This document shows positions 22,630 to 33,207 of a stretch of 64,000 bases of DNA, piece by piece (the stretch's first letter is position 1; each line of letters starts with the position of its first letter). The translations under genes and the position numbers were made by a program. Source of the stretch: Cydia pomonella (Eukaryota; Arthropoda; Insecta; Lepidoptera; Tortricidae); NCBI RefSeq assembly GCF_033807575.1, contig NC_084717.1, positions 11,347,692-11,411,691 on the forward strand. Reading direction: 5' to 3'. The notes beneath the pieces were generated by a model, which was given only the letters and a program-made list of their open reading frames with translations, searched no databases and was not told the DNA's origin.

Positions 22630-23806
22630 TGGTACGGGTACAGTACATTATTTAAATCTTATGTTGAATTTTCAAGCTTTATTTCGCTAAGACGAATTAC
22701 ATCTTCACAATAAATGACACGTCTTTGACGAAAGAGGGGTTCTCGTTTTATACGTAATTTTACACTTCACAAAGAGTTTAATCATCTTCGCACCCTAAAG
22801 CCGGTCTCGTGCAGTTTACAAGACACTTTATTAAGCCGACCTCTTTGATCGCTGGCTGTAATAAAAAAGTAAAAAGACGAAAATTCGAAAAAGGAATGTC
22901 ACGTTCCATTGTACGCTTGACGCCTCGAGCGTTCATATTCACCAACTTATTTATACTTGGCTGAAATCCTAAACGCAATAGCAATAAAGTTAATTTTTGC
23001 ATTCCTTATTTCATGAATACTACGTGTGGCTGCAGAAAATGCACTGGGGATGCATTTCGACTTTCAGGTATACAAATGATAATTTTGATAAATTCTTACA
23101 TACATTTTGACATTAGTAGGAGGAGAACCTTTTTATTATCTATTAATAAACTATGATGTGATATTGCTTGCCAGAGCATCAAACAAGGTACTTAAAATCC
23201 GTGAGTAAGTTTTGAATTTAGTACCAAAACAGCATTAGGTGTGTTTTGTCTATTAATGATGCATATCCTCTCAGTAGGTACACTCAAGCGTTTTATATCT
23301 ATGATTTTCTGTTGCTACGAGTCGATTGTTTACGTTGTTTACATTATATTTGATTTAACTTATCTAAGTAAAAGCTTGTGAACAATTTTTTTGTTATACT
23401 GTATTATGACAGCAGAGCGTAATAACCGTTACACTATTTGCAATTTTGGTGAAAAAGCGCATTTCTATTAAAAATACCCACACACCCTTAAAATACATAT
23501 TCCTCCCCCCTTGCGTGAAACATAACGTAAACGTCACATAAATTGAATCGCCTATTAAGTTTTTAAGGCCACAGATCTTTTACAGCATAACGTAAAACGG
23601 AACGTTAAGGGTTCGCGTAACCGTTAAGCGTTGTTTTGGCGCGTGTTCGAAAGTTAATCAAAATCGTTGCGTAAGTCGGAACGCAGAGGGGTCGTTCAAG
23701 GCCCGTGCATAAAAAGAGTTTAGTGTCCCAGTGCTGGGCGCACGTAGAACAATTACTTGTAGAAAGATATTGCGTACTTGAGCGCCTTAGTAGGTACAAT
23801 TTAACT
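22630..23806. other. No gene seen
   Basis: Contains a TATA-like GCATAAAAAG at 23705-23714 in a moderately GC-rich block, without a supporting coding exon. Minus frames 22778-23002 and 23605-23877 are not believed. Confidence 0.35.
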
Positions 23807-23904
23807 AGGGTTTGCAATCCGGACCCGAAAGTATTAAAATTATCCGGATCTGGATCCGGATCCGCGGATCTTCCCATACATTTCAGATCCGTTGTGCAAA
23901 CCCT
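23807..23904. mobile_element. MITE with GGATCC-rich interior
   Basis: AGGGTTTGCAATCCGGA and TCCGTTGTGCAAACCCT are inverted ends with two mismatches. The interior carries TCCGGATCTGGATCCGGATC, a short reiteration of GGATCC/CCGGAT. Open frames across it are low-complexity and not believable proteins. Confidence 0.6.
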
Positions 23905-24489
23905 AAATTTAACTTTGAACCTTTGGTTTTAAGTTACCACGTGTTTTTGTGCCATGTTGGAGGCATCACCCGGCCGCCCTGGCCGGTGATAGATATCGCA
24001 TTGTATGCTTTCTGATGTAGCACTAGTATTGTGATGATAGTTTTTCACTAATAATATCATAGTAAAAATAGCATTTGACAGTTACGTTATTTACATAAAT
24101 ACTTGAACTCCAGCAACGTTTAAATTCCAAGACTCAGTAAATATACCCGTAACTAACCAAAAAGTTGGCACCGCGAAGTGGCCCCACTATTAAGCCAAAC
24201 AAACTTGCCGGCAGGGGGAGTTACTAAAACCATTTTTTTCCTTTAACTGCATTATTGCGTGTGAAATAAGCATTAATCGGGGCTAGAACCCAGCCAGATA
24301 ACATGTGGCCCCGATACGTGGGTTTCGCTCGCAGAAGGTGTAAACTCTATTTGGACGTGTTTTAAACTGCATTGCAGGTATGTAGATGTTTCGAAGTTTT
24401 AATGTAAATGTAATTAGTATTTTGAGTTTTGGGTTAGGGAATGTAAATGTAGTATTGGTTTGTTAATTAGATGTATAATAATATAGTTC
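23905..24489. other. No gene seen
   Basis: One CCGGCCGCCCTGGCCGG palindrome-like core at about 23971-23987. Otherwise AT-rich and unassigned. Confidence 0.4.
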
Positions 24490-24559
24490 GAGTCATCCAC
24501 GATGACGCGCATATTTGTCAAATCTAACCTTTAATAACATGGCAATACTAGTCAAGGCC
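24490..24559. repeat. GTGTCATTCACGATGACGCG repeat, half copy
   Basis: GAGTCATCCACGATGACGCG followed by ATTTGTCAAATCTAACC and TTAATAACATGGCAATAC matches the complement of the 29262 and 37166 copies. The copy stops where another foldback element begins (24560). Confidence 0.6.
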
Positions 24560-24560
24560 A

Positions 24561-24691
24561 GGGGACCTACCGCGAAAACCGAAATACGCAAATTGCGGGG
24601 ATCTTTCTCTTTTACTCTCACTAAGACGTCGTTAGAGTGACAGAGGAAAATGCCCGCAATTGACGAACTTCGATTTTCGCGGGTATAGCCC
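24561..24691. mobile_element. Foldback MITE, GGGGACCTACCGCG type
   Basis: GGGGACCTACCGCGAAAACC at the left and CGATTTTCGCGGGTATAGCC at the right are diverged inverted repeats. Inside, GCAAATTGCGGGGATC pairs with the CCCGCAATTGACG region. It directly follows the half repeat at 24490-24559. Confidence 0.6.
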
Positions 24692-25654
24692 TGATATGTG
24701 CATTGATTTTGTTTCAGGGTCACTACCGATACCGAAAAGGCCAGACAAGTCGTCCTATTTATTCAAAAGCTGACGGGTCGGGCATACGTTGAACGTTTTG
24801 ACATTTTTAACCTCTTGTCTGTGTATGATAAGGATCCGTGCGTGAGAATTTATAAATAATAAATTTATTGTTTTAAATGTCAAGGTCACTTTTTCAATAA
24901 TCAAATTTGACAGGTCGCATAGGACGGTCTAACCTAAGTGCAGATAAAAAAAAATCAAAATTATTTATTTGTATAATATGCATAAAGGTCTGTCGAATTC
25001 TTTTAAGTTAATAACTTGTATTAGGAGAAATTCCCTTTTTTATACAAAGCTCCGACTTACGATTAGTTAGTGTGAAGCATGCTTTATAGTAAATAGAAGT
25101 CAATAATGGTGTCAACAGTATATATAACAGACCATGTTATCATTTGAAATTGAATCCAAGTTTTTTTTACAAGGGTAAAATTAGAAAATATGATTAGGGA
25201 CTTACGAGTGAGAAGCTATGAAGTAATGCAGTTAATTCGGTACGATTTTTTACAAGCTTTTATTTAGTTCCACCTGTCCCGTTGTTGTCTATAATGAAAT
25301 CTTGCAACCCACTTCCCGGTTTCCAATGAAGCTGAAAATTTGCATACATATGTAAGTCGGGTTACAATGCAATATTATGGAGACAGGAGGTAGCCACAGG
25401 AACTCTGTGATAAAACAACGCAACCTAATTGGGTTTGGGGTTTTTAGAATTGTCTCGTTGAATATTAGTTGCCTGTGGAAAGAAAGGTACAGACAGCGAT
25501 AAAAGTTTGTACCAAAAATTAAAGTTTTGCCAAAAACTTATTTAACAATATTTTCACTTCTACTGGTCCAAGGTCATAGAAATTCTGATCCAAGTAGTTA
25601 TTTAACGTAACTAGCAGTTGATTACGTTTTTGAAGTTTCATTCTCATGTATTAG
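24692..25654. other. No gene seen
   Basis: AT-rich, no open frame of note, no repeat matched elsewhere in the window. Confidence 0.45.
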
Positions 25655-25830
25655 ATGTATTGTTGTATCTCCATCGCCATACAGCGGGGTAACGCTGCTA
25701 GTGTGATGGGGACCTTTGGACCCGGCATGGCTCAGAATGGGTTTTAGCTTTTTAAGGTATATACTTAGTCTAATACCAACCTACAATGTACCACTTTCAA
25801 TTTAATAAAATTTATATCATGTGTTGTATA
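25655..25830 (+). mobile_element. Probable LINE 3' region
   Basis: ATCGCCATACAGCGGGGTAA, CGCTGCTAGTGTGATGGGG and ACCCGGCATGGCTCAGAATG followed by AT-rich AATTTAATAAAATTTATATC. This resembles a LINE 3' UTR common in Lepidoptera, from memory only. Confidence 0.4.
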
Positions 25831-26139
25831 TATTTGTCATTTAGTTAAGTTTAGTCTAAGCGATCCTTCTTTGCATGCTTTGTTAAGCAGAATGTATTGG
25901 ACATTTTTATATTGTAAGAACTTGTTTTGTGTACTACATTCTTACAAATGAATAAATGATTTAATGATTTATTAATTGCCAATAACTAAACAAACATCGA
26001 AACGAAAAATTTTGTGGAACCAAAAAAATATAAATAAACACCTATTGAAAAGCCTTAATTGTGTTGTAGCAAAATCAATTAGACAGTAAATTAAAACTCC
26101 CAACAAGCTTGAAGCGCGGCCCATTAGTGAGAGCCGAAA
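25831..26139. other. No gene seen
   Basis: AT-rich with an AAATGAATAAATGATTTAAT simple stretch near 25948. Confidence 0.45.
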
Positions 26140-26275
26140 GGGCTTTCAAAGACGTCTTAAGTTTTTACAACAGGCCTTAAGCTGCAAAACTCCTTACTCG
26201 TAGACGGAATGGCCGCGACACTCCTATTCTGGAGGGGTAATATAAATTAAAAGATGTCTTTAAGAAAGTGTCCTA
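26140..26275. repeat. Diverged direct repeat, left copy
   Basis: GGCTTTCAAAG, ACAGGCCTTAAGCTGCAAAA, CTCCTTACTC, GACACTCCTATTCTGG and TGTCTTTAAGAAAG align with 26568-26695. No other copy was noticed in the window. Confidence 0.55.
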
Positions 26276-26567
26276 ATAAATACAGCAGAGTTGAACATTT
26301 AGTACTAAGCTATAGTCCGCGGCACGTAAGTAAAATCAACTTGGCCACTTCTGCGTAGGCACACTTGAGTAAAAAAGTGTTATTCCCTAATCATTATTTT
26401 GGCTTGTACAATTTGAATAGTAGGTATTTATTTAAGTTATAAACAAACAAGTACGTATTTAATTTCAGATATATTTTAATCATTTAAACTTCTGCGCAGG
26501 TTTTACTTACGTGACGCGGATTATACATAGGTATGTTATATTGTTTTTTAACCGAAACAGCTTTCAA

Positions 26568-26695
26568 ATTCAAAGGCTTCTTTAGTATTTTAAAACAGGT
26601 TTTAAGCTGCAAATCTCTTTACTCAGGATGGCTATGTCACTCCTACTCTGAAAAGGAAAATCACCCAATGTCTTTAAGAGAGCGTTCTATGTATA
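26568..26695. repeat. Diverged direct repeat, right copy
   Basis: ACAGGTTTTAAGCTGCAAAT, CTCTTTACTC, GTCACTCCTACTCTG and TGTCTTTAAGAGAG match 26140-26275 at about 428 bp offset. The open frame at 26533-26826 runs through it but shows no domain. Confidence 0.55.
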
Positions 26696-27042
26696 ATGAA
26701 TCCACTCTATATTTTCCATGGTTACGGTTATTTATCCAGAGGAAAAATAATTCTCAAAAGCCTGACTTTATGGTATTAAAATTTCCGAACAAGCTTTTTT
26801 ATATTAGTTATAAGCAATTTCTTTAATGAGCCATCTATTAAGCATGTTAGTACAACAGTTATTCTAGTTAACAAACTGCATAGTAAACTCTACTGTCTCT
26901 TGGACAACGGGACAGAATAACAACACAAACAAGCTGATCCAATAAATACAGTATGCTGGTCAACAAAATTGATTAACAATAAATTATTATACTTACTAAA
27001 CTTCATAAATGTTATGTTTTTTTGAAAACTAGATGTGCAGCC

Positions 27043-27110
27043 AACCGCAATTTTGCATGGCCACTTTATGAACAAATTCATTCAAAATGTGGCCATGCAA
27101 TTTTGCAGTT
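27043..27110. repeat. Short foldback, GCATGGCCAC arms
   Basis: AACCGCAATTTTGCATGGCC and GGCCATGCAATTTTGCAGTT are inverted over about 22 bp around AACAAATTCATTC. Part of the same arm recurs at about 32150 (GCCGCAAAATTGCATGG). Confidence 0.55.
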
Positions 27111-27512
27111 CGCTATACTGTAAAGTGTAAAAATAGGGGTGCATACAACTTACTTCCCCGACATCAGAGGATGGGACATATTTTCAGTACCTACCTTATG
27201 TTTGTGCACTCATATTTTTATACTTGATTGTATAATACTTAGAAGACATTATGCTAATCACGTCGCTACCTTTTAATTTTAGTATAGTTTTAAAGTAAGT
27301 TGTACCAGAATTAGGATAACGGCGTTCACGACAAAGTCTTTGTCAATTAAAACGTCGTTGTAGACATTGTCAGGTATACCTTTTGATAGTTTTGAGTACT
27401 TTGTAAAGTATTTCCTAAGTTTAAGATTGTCTAAATAAACCAGCAGATAAGCCTTATTTATTGAAGCAGTAACAAGGTACGGTCACACACTTTAATTGTG
27501 ATCCATTTAGGG

Positions 27513-27605
27513 TTCAAGCTGATTTGGTTGTCAATATTAACGGTATGAAATGAACAATGTAAAGTAAACCCTAAATTACTTAACAATTATAGTCCGCGAC
27601 TGTAC
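27513..27605. repeat. Dispersed repeat, copy 1 (with 63901)
   Basis: GGTTCAAGCTGATTTGGTTG, CAATGTAAAGTAAACCC and AACAATTATAGTCCGCGACT align with 63901-63989. Function unknown. Confidence 0.6.
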
Positions 27606-29261
27606 AGAACTGTACTTCTAATGTTTCTGTTATTGAGATGGACAATAAAGAGTAATCGATCTATCGCCTAACAAAAGATAAGCATATAATTATTTTGTAA
27701 AAATAATAAAAATCTCATACACTGAGCTCGCAGTCGTTGCCCCCTATGTAAAATTCGAGCTCAAAGTCACTTTTCCAAGAGGAATTATCTGGAAGAGATT
27801 CCTAATGGAAACAAGTTCACCTTTACACTTTCTAATGTATCTCTGCTAGTACAATAAAATTATTACTAACCTACTTTTCACAGATTGACCCATTTTTGTA
27901 ATTATACCTTTATTACTTCATGTTAAATTTACCATCCTTACAATTAATTTACCTCATCCATCAATTTCCCTAAACCCCAAATTCATAACTTGCCTAAATC
28001 AGCTAATTAATATCTCAAACGCATTGTTTATCAATCCGTCAGGCGACGCCGAATGAATAAATAAGCGCGTTTTGGAAATTTGCTCAAATCTGTTCCCTTA
28101 ACGAGTTCAGGACTGTTATTCCACATACCTAATTGCTATAGCCTCCAACAAACCAGTATAACTGAGACCATAAAATAAATACAAATGTTACGAGTTTCAA
28201 ATCTTACCTCTACAAGTAGCAATGGCAGCACCGTATTGCTACCAATTCTGCGGTGTAAAGTCCTAGCAAAAGCCTACCTAAGTACTACTTACCTATAAAA
28301 ATGATCCTAGGAAATAGGTAAAAGTAGGTAAAAGAGGTTGTCAAAAGTTGACTAGTCGGAAAAAAAAACAGAAGTACTAATTAAAGCAGAGAATCATTAA
28401 TACTCAGCCAAAATCAACAATACAAAAGTCGTTGTGAAATATCACATTTTCGTTTCATTCATTTGTTTCTTTAGTAGTTATACATGTATGTCTTATGTAC
28501 AAGGACTCAACGGGTACTCGCTTACTTGAGGCGTTTACCCAATGGCCCGTAGGAATACTCGTCGAGAAAACAAATAAAGGCACGGGGTGAAAGTTATTAT
28601 GCCCGGCAATAAATAATAAAACGCGCGGCTCCTGCGGGGGCCGTGGTAACTTTTAATACGACAGAGGTCAGAGCAGCGAAATGCATGCGACGTAAATTTG
28701 AATTTGGAACTGATTTAATTATACACGTCGTCGTTTACTAAATCGTGTGTAAGTGGGAACTGGCAGAAAGGTTTATATATAAAATTTCACGATTATAGCG
28801 ATATTTCATTTGAGATAAGAGTTTTAGATAAATGATAAAGCACAATATTTTATTGAATTTTCCTTCTACAGAAATATAAAACAAATTGCGTCCGACGGCT
28901 GGTTCGTTACGGGAAAACGGACAAAACAAAAGAAGAGAAATAAAAGTAACGAGTGTTTTTGAAAGTTCAGTTACTTTTGAATAAAGCTCTCCAAATAATA
29001 GGACGCTTTCCAATTAAATCAACTACGGCCATTTTTCTTTTTAAGCGAAATTTTGATGGCATGATTACTTGGATAGTGTTTTTTTTTACATACTTCTTAA
29101 ATAGTTTCAATGATATCAAGTGAGTCAATTTTTTTGGCCATCAAGTTGCCATGGTAACATCCCTTGAGGTCAAACTTTAAAATTGAAATTATATGGAATT
29201 TTATCGCATCAAACATAACCTCCTCATTTACCTCTATTGTATAAGTATGTCTACTATTGAC

Positions 29262-29356
29262 CGTGTCATTCACGACGACGACGCGTACCTTGACCCGTAT
29301 TGCCATGTTATTAAAGATTAGATTTGACAAATCTGCGCGTCATCGTGGATGACACG
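29262..29356. mobile_element. Foldback MITE, GTGTCATTCACGATGACGCG family
   Basis: Starts CGTGTCATTCACGACG and ends CATCGTGGATGACACG, inverted repeats, with TTAGATTTGACAAATCTGCG inside. Two relatives occur here (24490-24559, 37166-37245). Confidence 0.65.
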
Positions 29357-30562
29357 AACGATAATAAAGTGTTTGTCATTTTAACAATCTTTTTAATCTC
29401 GGGTCATAGAATAGAACAACAGCCAAAAAACAAACGGATTGATCTAGTATCTGTAGTGCTTTTGTTCTTCTCGCAGACAGTCAGAGCCAGATGTTAAGTT
29501 TTTTAAATGAACGGTGATCAAAATAACAAACAATTAATAATGACCACAAAATTATATCAGCCGTAACCGAATTTTTCACACGTAATCAGTTGCGCAGCAT
29601 CATTCGATATTAACAAGTCTGCAATGAGCAAGCATAATGAAAATTAATTCATTTCATCCAGAATAAATCGATTATTTTAATTAAACAGCTTAATTGCTCT
29701 TTAAAGCTGAAAATTGAATCCTGAACGAAAGAGAAGCGAATAAATATTTTGATAAATATTTAAAATCAATGGCGGCCAATAAAGCGCTAGCGATCATTCA
29801 CAATGTGCGCCTGTTGCTTACGAATTTCGTTATTAATTTTGTAACTATGTAACATAATCAAACATTGCGATCCACGGTGTAAATGGAGGCATGTACTACT
29901 AGTACTCGTAGTTACTTTTTTTACAAGGAGGGTGAAGTTGTTGTTTAACGGCTCGTGCTAATACAGATTACCCGAGAAAGCGAAATATTCCACAATTGAA
30001 CTATTTGTGGTTCGAAAATTATATACATTTAAATGAACGTTATTAAATATTTATCATTCAGAATCATTACTTCACAAAAGCAAATTATATCAGCCAAAAT
30101 AAGCAAACAACTCAAAATTTGCATCAGATCACTTTGCCACACATGTGAATAAAATGCAACTTACTCATCAGTTTTTGAAGAACAAACAGAGCCTTTACAA
30201 GCTGGCGTGGTGAACATTAATTTGTATGGTCAGGTTAATTTTTACGTTCGTAATAACTGCCTGCGTCATAATTCTATATCCGCTATAGGTATTAGACTGA
30301 CATGGTTGTCCCCATTTTATTCAACAGGTTCCGTCAAATAATACATTATATAGTCTGCCCAAATATATCCATCTATTTCTATAAGAGATCACCCTTTAGC
30401 CACGCCTTCGTAGTAGGTTTCTTGTAATATCTTGCTGCATCTTGCATTTTTCTTCAATTTTAAGCCATTTCTTATCGGGAATGGTTGGCCAAACCACACA
30501 ACGAATATTTAAAATCTTTTCGACACAAAGAATCATAGTCCATGGAATTGGTACATTTTGCC

Positions 30563-30672
30563 TAACATCAAATGAGGTAGTTCTGTTTTTTAATATGTTG
30601 GTAGTGATGAAATGGTAATAATAAATCCAAGTTTTCGACCTCGAACACCCTTGGGATCATTGTAAAGTACAT
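30563..30672 (-). repeat. Inverted repeat arm, left
   Basis: On the - strand it reads AATGATCCCAAGGGTGTTCG, AAAACTTGGATTTATTATTA and AAAACAGAACTACCTCATTT, aligning with 31262-31378 on the + strand. Confidence 0.6.
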
Positions 30673-30744
30673 GAAAATCCATTCAATTTTAGGACTTTTT
30701 CAGTTTATGTAATAAAAATCCACCGAGAATCGTAGTTACGGCAA

Positions 30745-31117
30745 ATGTCACTGCACACTTTTAAGAAGATGAAATTTATTGACAATATAATCTTAATAGA
30801 CTTAGTGAGCCAAATAGTTTCTACGGATTCTCAAAGGTTTGCAAAATTACCAGCAGTTATGGTTGCAGGGAAGCAGGACTCAAATGCTCAGCTGTTTGCA
30901 ACTACAGCAATGGTCAATCCTGAGAGAATATACCAGACCGGAGATGTGTGCCGACATTGAAAAACCATTCATTGATGATCCACCATCAGATGACGATTTC
31001 GACCTGCCTGATCAGGTTAACAAAGAAATGCTACCACATACACTGGGTGCAAAAGAAGTGCTGAGAATTCAGAGGACAAGCGGGGTCCATCAAAGATATA
31101 CAAGAATAAGTAAGTAA
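30745..31117 (+). other. Unrecognised protein-like segment between inverted arms
   Basis: Two overlapping frames (30745-30960 and 30839-31117) contain peptide-like text, the second with an acidic PSDDDFDLPDQV stretch. It lies between the arms at 30563 and 31262 and stops just before a LINE 3' end (31120). It could be a captured or decayed coding fragment of a mobile element. No family was recognised. Confidence 0.3.
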
Positions 31118-31119
31118 GG

Positions 31120-31218
31120 GATAAGTTCGCCTTTGTTGTATTTAATTTACTCTGTAACTGTGTTTTTCGTGTTTTTATTTCTATGTACAATAAAGTATAT
31201 ACATACATACATACATAC
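31120..31218 (+). mobile_element. LINE 3' end, TACAATAAAG family with (CATA)n tail
   Basis: GGGATAAGTTCGCCTTTGTT, ATGTACAATAAAGTATAT and a CATACATACATACATACA tail. It lies between two inverted repeat arms (30563-30672, 31262-31378). Confidence 0.6.
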
Positions 31219-31261
31219 AAGAGATGCGAGTTATAACAAGTTCCCTCACTGTACTATATAT

Positions 31262-31378
31262 TATACACACAATGATCCGAAGGGCTTTCGAGGTCAAAAA
31301 CTTGGATTTGTCATTACTATTTCATCAATAATAACATATATAGAAAACAGAACTACCGCATTTGATGTAAGGCAGCAC
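31262..31378 (+). repeat. Inverted repeat arm, right
   Basis: AATGATCCGAAGGGCTTTCG, AAAACTTGGATTTGTCATTA and AAAACAGAACTACCGCATTT. Its frame reads NDPKGFRGQKLGFVITIS, and the left arm's complement keeps NDPKGxRGxKLGF, so both may derive from one coding sequence. The source is not recognised. Confidence 0.55.
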
Positions 31379-32278
31379 CTCTTTTTTGGTACGATTTCCA
31401 TGTATTATCAGACTGAGAGAATATTACGGACAAAAATTCATTAAACCTTTAATATAAAATATAAAGTACATCCCAGAAATGATGCCCTAGTGTGTATGTG
31501 ATGAAATGAATGGATTCACGTCAGTATCGAGTCAGCGATATTCTAATTTCGTATGTGAATGTGTAATTCCGAAGGTCGTGAAATTTTAAGTGCCTTTTCA
31601 TCCCGCAATTTGAATTTATGTGTTCCTATGCAAATTTTACCTTATAACGCTGTTGCTTGGATATTTGGAAGTGTTTATTGCGACCTTAACTTGACATATC
31701 TAATCCCAGTAATACCGTAAAAATATAACAGTTACAAATACTTTAGTATGAAGATACTAGCGTAATAAAAACGCTGATCAGTGACCACACTACCTAATAA
31801 TAATAACTTTTGCATCCATGTTTGCTAGTACCTAAGGCAAAACTGCAAACTCATATTAAAATAAAAAGATGCAAAAATAGCGATGGGCCATCTTAGGCGC
31901 AAATACCTTACTAGTCAAAATAAACGCCAGTTTTACTAAAAATAACAACTCTTGTTAAAACAAAATCGCTGGAGATCTGCTTCCAACCATCCTTCCATTT
32001 GTATGAGTTCTGATGAGGATGCAATTTCAGACGAGTTCGCAACTGAAATGAAACAACTGGATATGCCTGAATTTGCTGTTTTAAGTACTATTCAGCTGCT
32101 ATTAACGCTTTCAGCGCCAAGCTAATCAAACAGAACAGAACCCTGCCGCAAAATTGCATGGACGCTATGAATTAATTCATTGTCAATAAATGATGTAAGT
32201 AGTTGCCAATGTCAAATCCAACAATATCACAAAAGTTAGCATTCACGTTTACAACTGCGAAAACGTTAAAAAATAGTA

Positions 32279-32403
32279 CATTACGATACAAGTGCGAAAA
32301 ATAGGAAATTCGAAAAGAGTGGCGATATATTAAAACACGACCGAAGGGAGTATTTTAAATCGACACGAGTTGCGAATTACCTATTCGCACATGTATCGTA
32401 CAA
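32279..32403. mobile_element. Foldback MITE, TACGATACAAGTGCGAA ends
   Basis: TTACGATACAAGTGCGAA and TTCGCACATGTATCGTAC are inverted with few differences. Inner arms ATAGGAAATTCG and CGAATTACCTAT continue it. The interior includes ACGACCGAAGGGAG. Confidence 0.6.
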
Positions 32404-32449
32404 CGTTTTACAGTACATATGGCCCTTTAAATGTTCCACACAGTAACGT

Positions 32450-32489
32450 AATATGCTAATTTTCGCAGTAGTGCGAAAATTAGCATATT
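32450..32489. repeat. Perfect 18-bp hairpin, GTAG loop
   Basis: AATATGCTAATTTTCGCA (32450-32467), loop GTAG, then the exact complement (32472-32489). It lies 46 bp right of the 32279-32403 foldback and contains the same TTCGCA/TGCGAA motif. It could be a remnant of a related element. Confidence 0.75.
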
Positions 32490-33080
32490 TATAATACATG
32501 TATAAAATGTTTATAAAACATCTTACCATGAAACTTTCATATAAACCAAACAAATGAAATACGCCCCGCCCCAGTTTCACCGAAGTAGCAATATTTCCTT
32601 AAAATCTTCCTCATATTCTAGAAGGTTCTCGAATATTCTAGCATTATTAAGTGTCGGCACTAGACTGATACATCGACGCGTTCGATATCTCTCGTTAAAA
32701 TGAAAAATGTCGCGCGGAAATGCAGAAATAATATCGCCGTGCGCTGCGCTCGGTTTTGTTAGGGTTCCCTGGACTAAATGTTATTATTCTGAAGCGTTTT
32801 ATGCAACAATAGATCGACACGCAAGCTGCTGGTCTCGTTGAAGCTTTATTTAACATGAAATATTAGTGATGTCAAGTGGGTTTTCACTACCCATGAACCT
32901 ATTTATAAAATCTCATACGTTGTCGAATAAATATGAATACATCTACAGGCGATAAACATATGTGTACCCTAATAAATCGAAATATTTTATTTAGTTCGCT
33001 ATTAGGTACATTTCTTTGTAGGTCGCGTGGTAGTTCATACCTAAGTGTACCTATGTAAGGTAGTGTAGGTACTTAATGGT

Positions 33081-33207
33081 GGTCCGACACTGGCTGTTGT
33101 TATATAACATCGTGAACCGGGAAAACATGATCACTACCAATAGTATTGATAGTGTTTTATTATGTTATCCCTGTCACACAATGTTATATAACAGCCAGTG
33201 TGGGACC
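33081..33207. mobile_element. Foldback MITE, GTCCGACACTGGCTG ends
   Basis: GTCCGACACTGGCTGTTGTT and AACAGCCAGTGTGGGAC are inverted, with TTATATAACATCGTG against CACAATGTTATATAA inside. About 127 bp, non-coding. Confidence 0.6.

Larger units (their letters stand above)
26696..30562. other. Mostly unassigned AT-rich sequence
   Basis: Holds the foldback at 27043, the repeat at 27513 and the MITE at 29262, listed separately. Frames 26890-27081, 28738-29013 and 29097-29330 show no domain; the last runs through the MITE. Confidence 0.4.
31379..33080. other. No gene seen
   Basis: AT-rich apart from the elements at 32279 and 32450. The minus frame 32377-32580 crosses the hairpin and is not believed. 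Confidence 0.4.
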
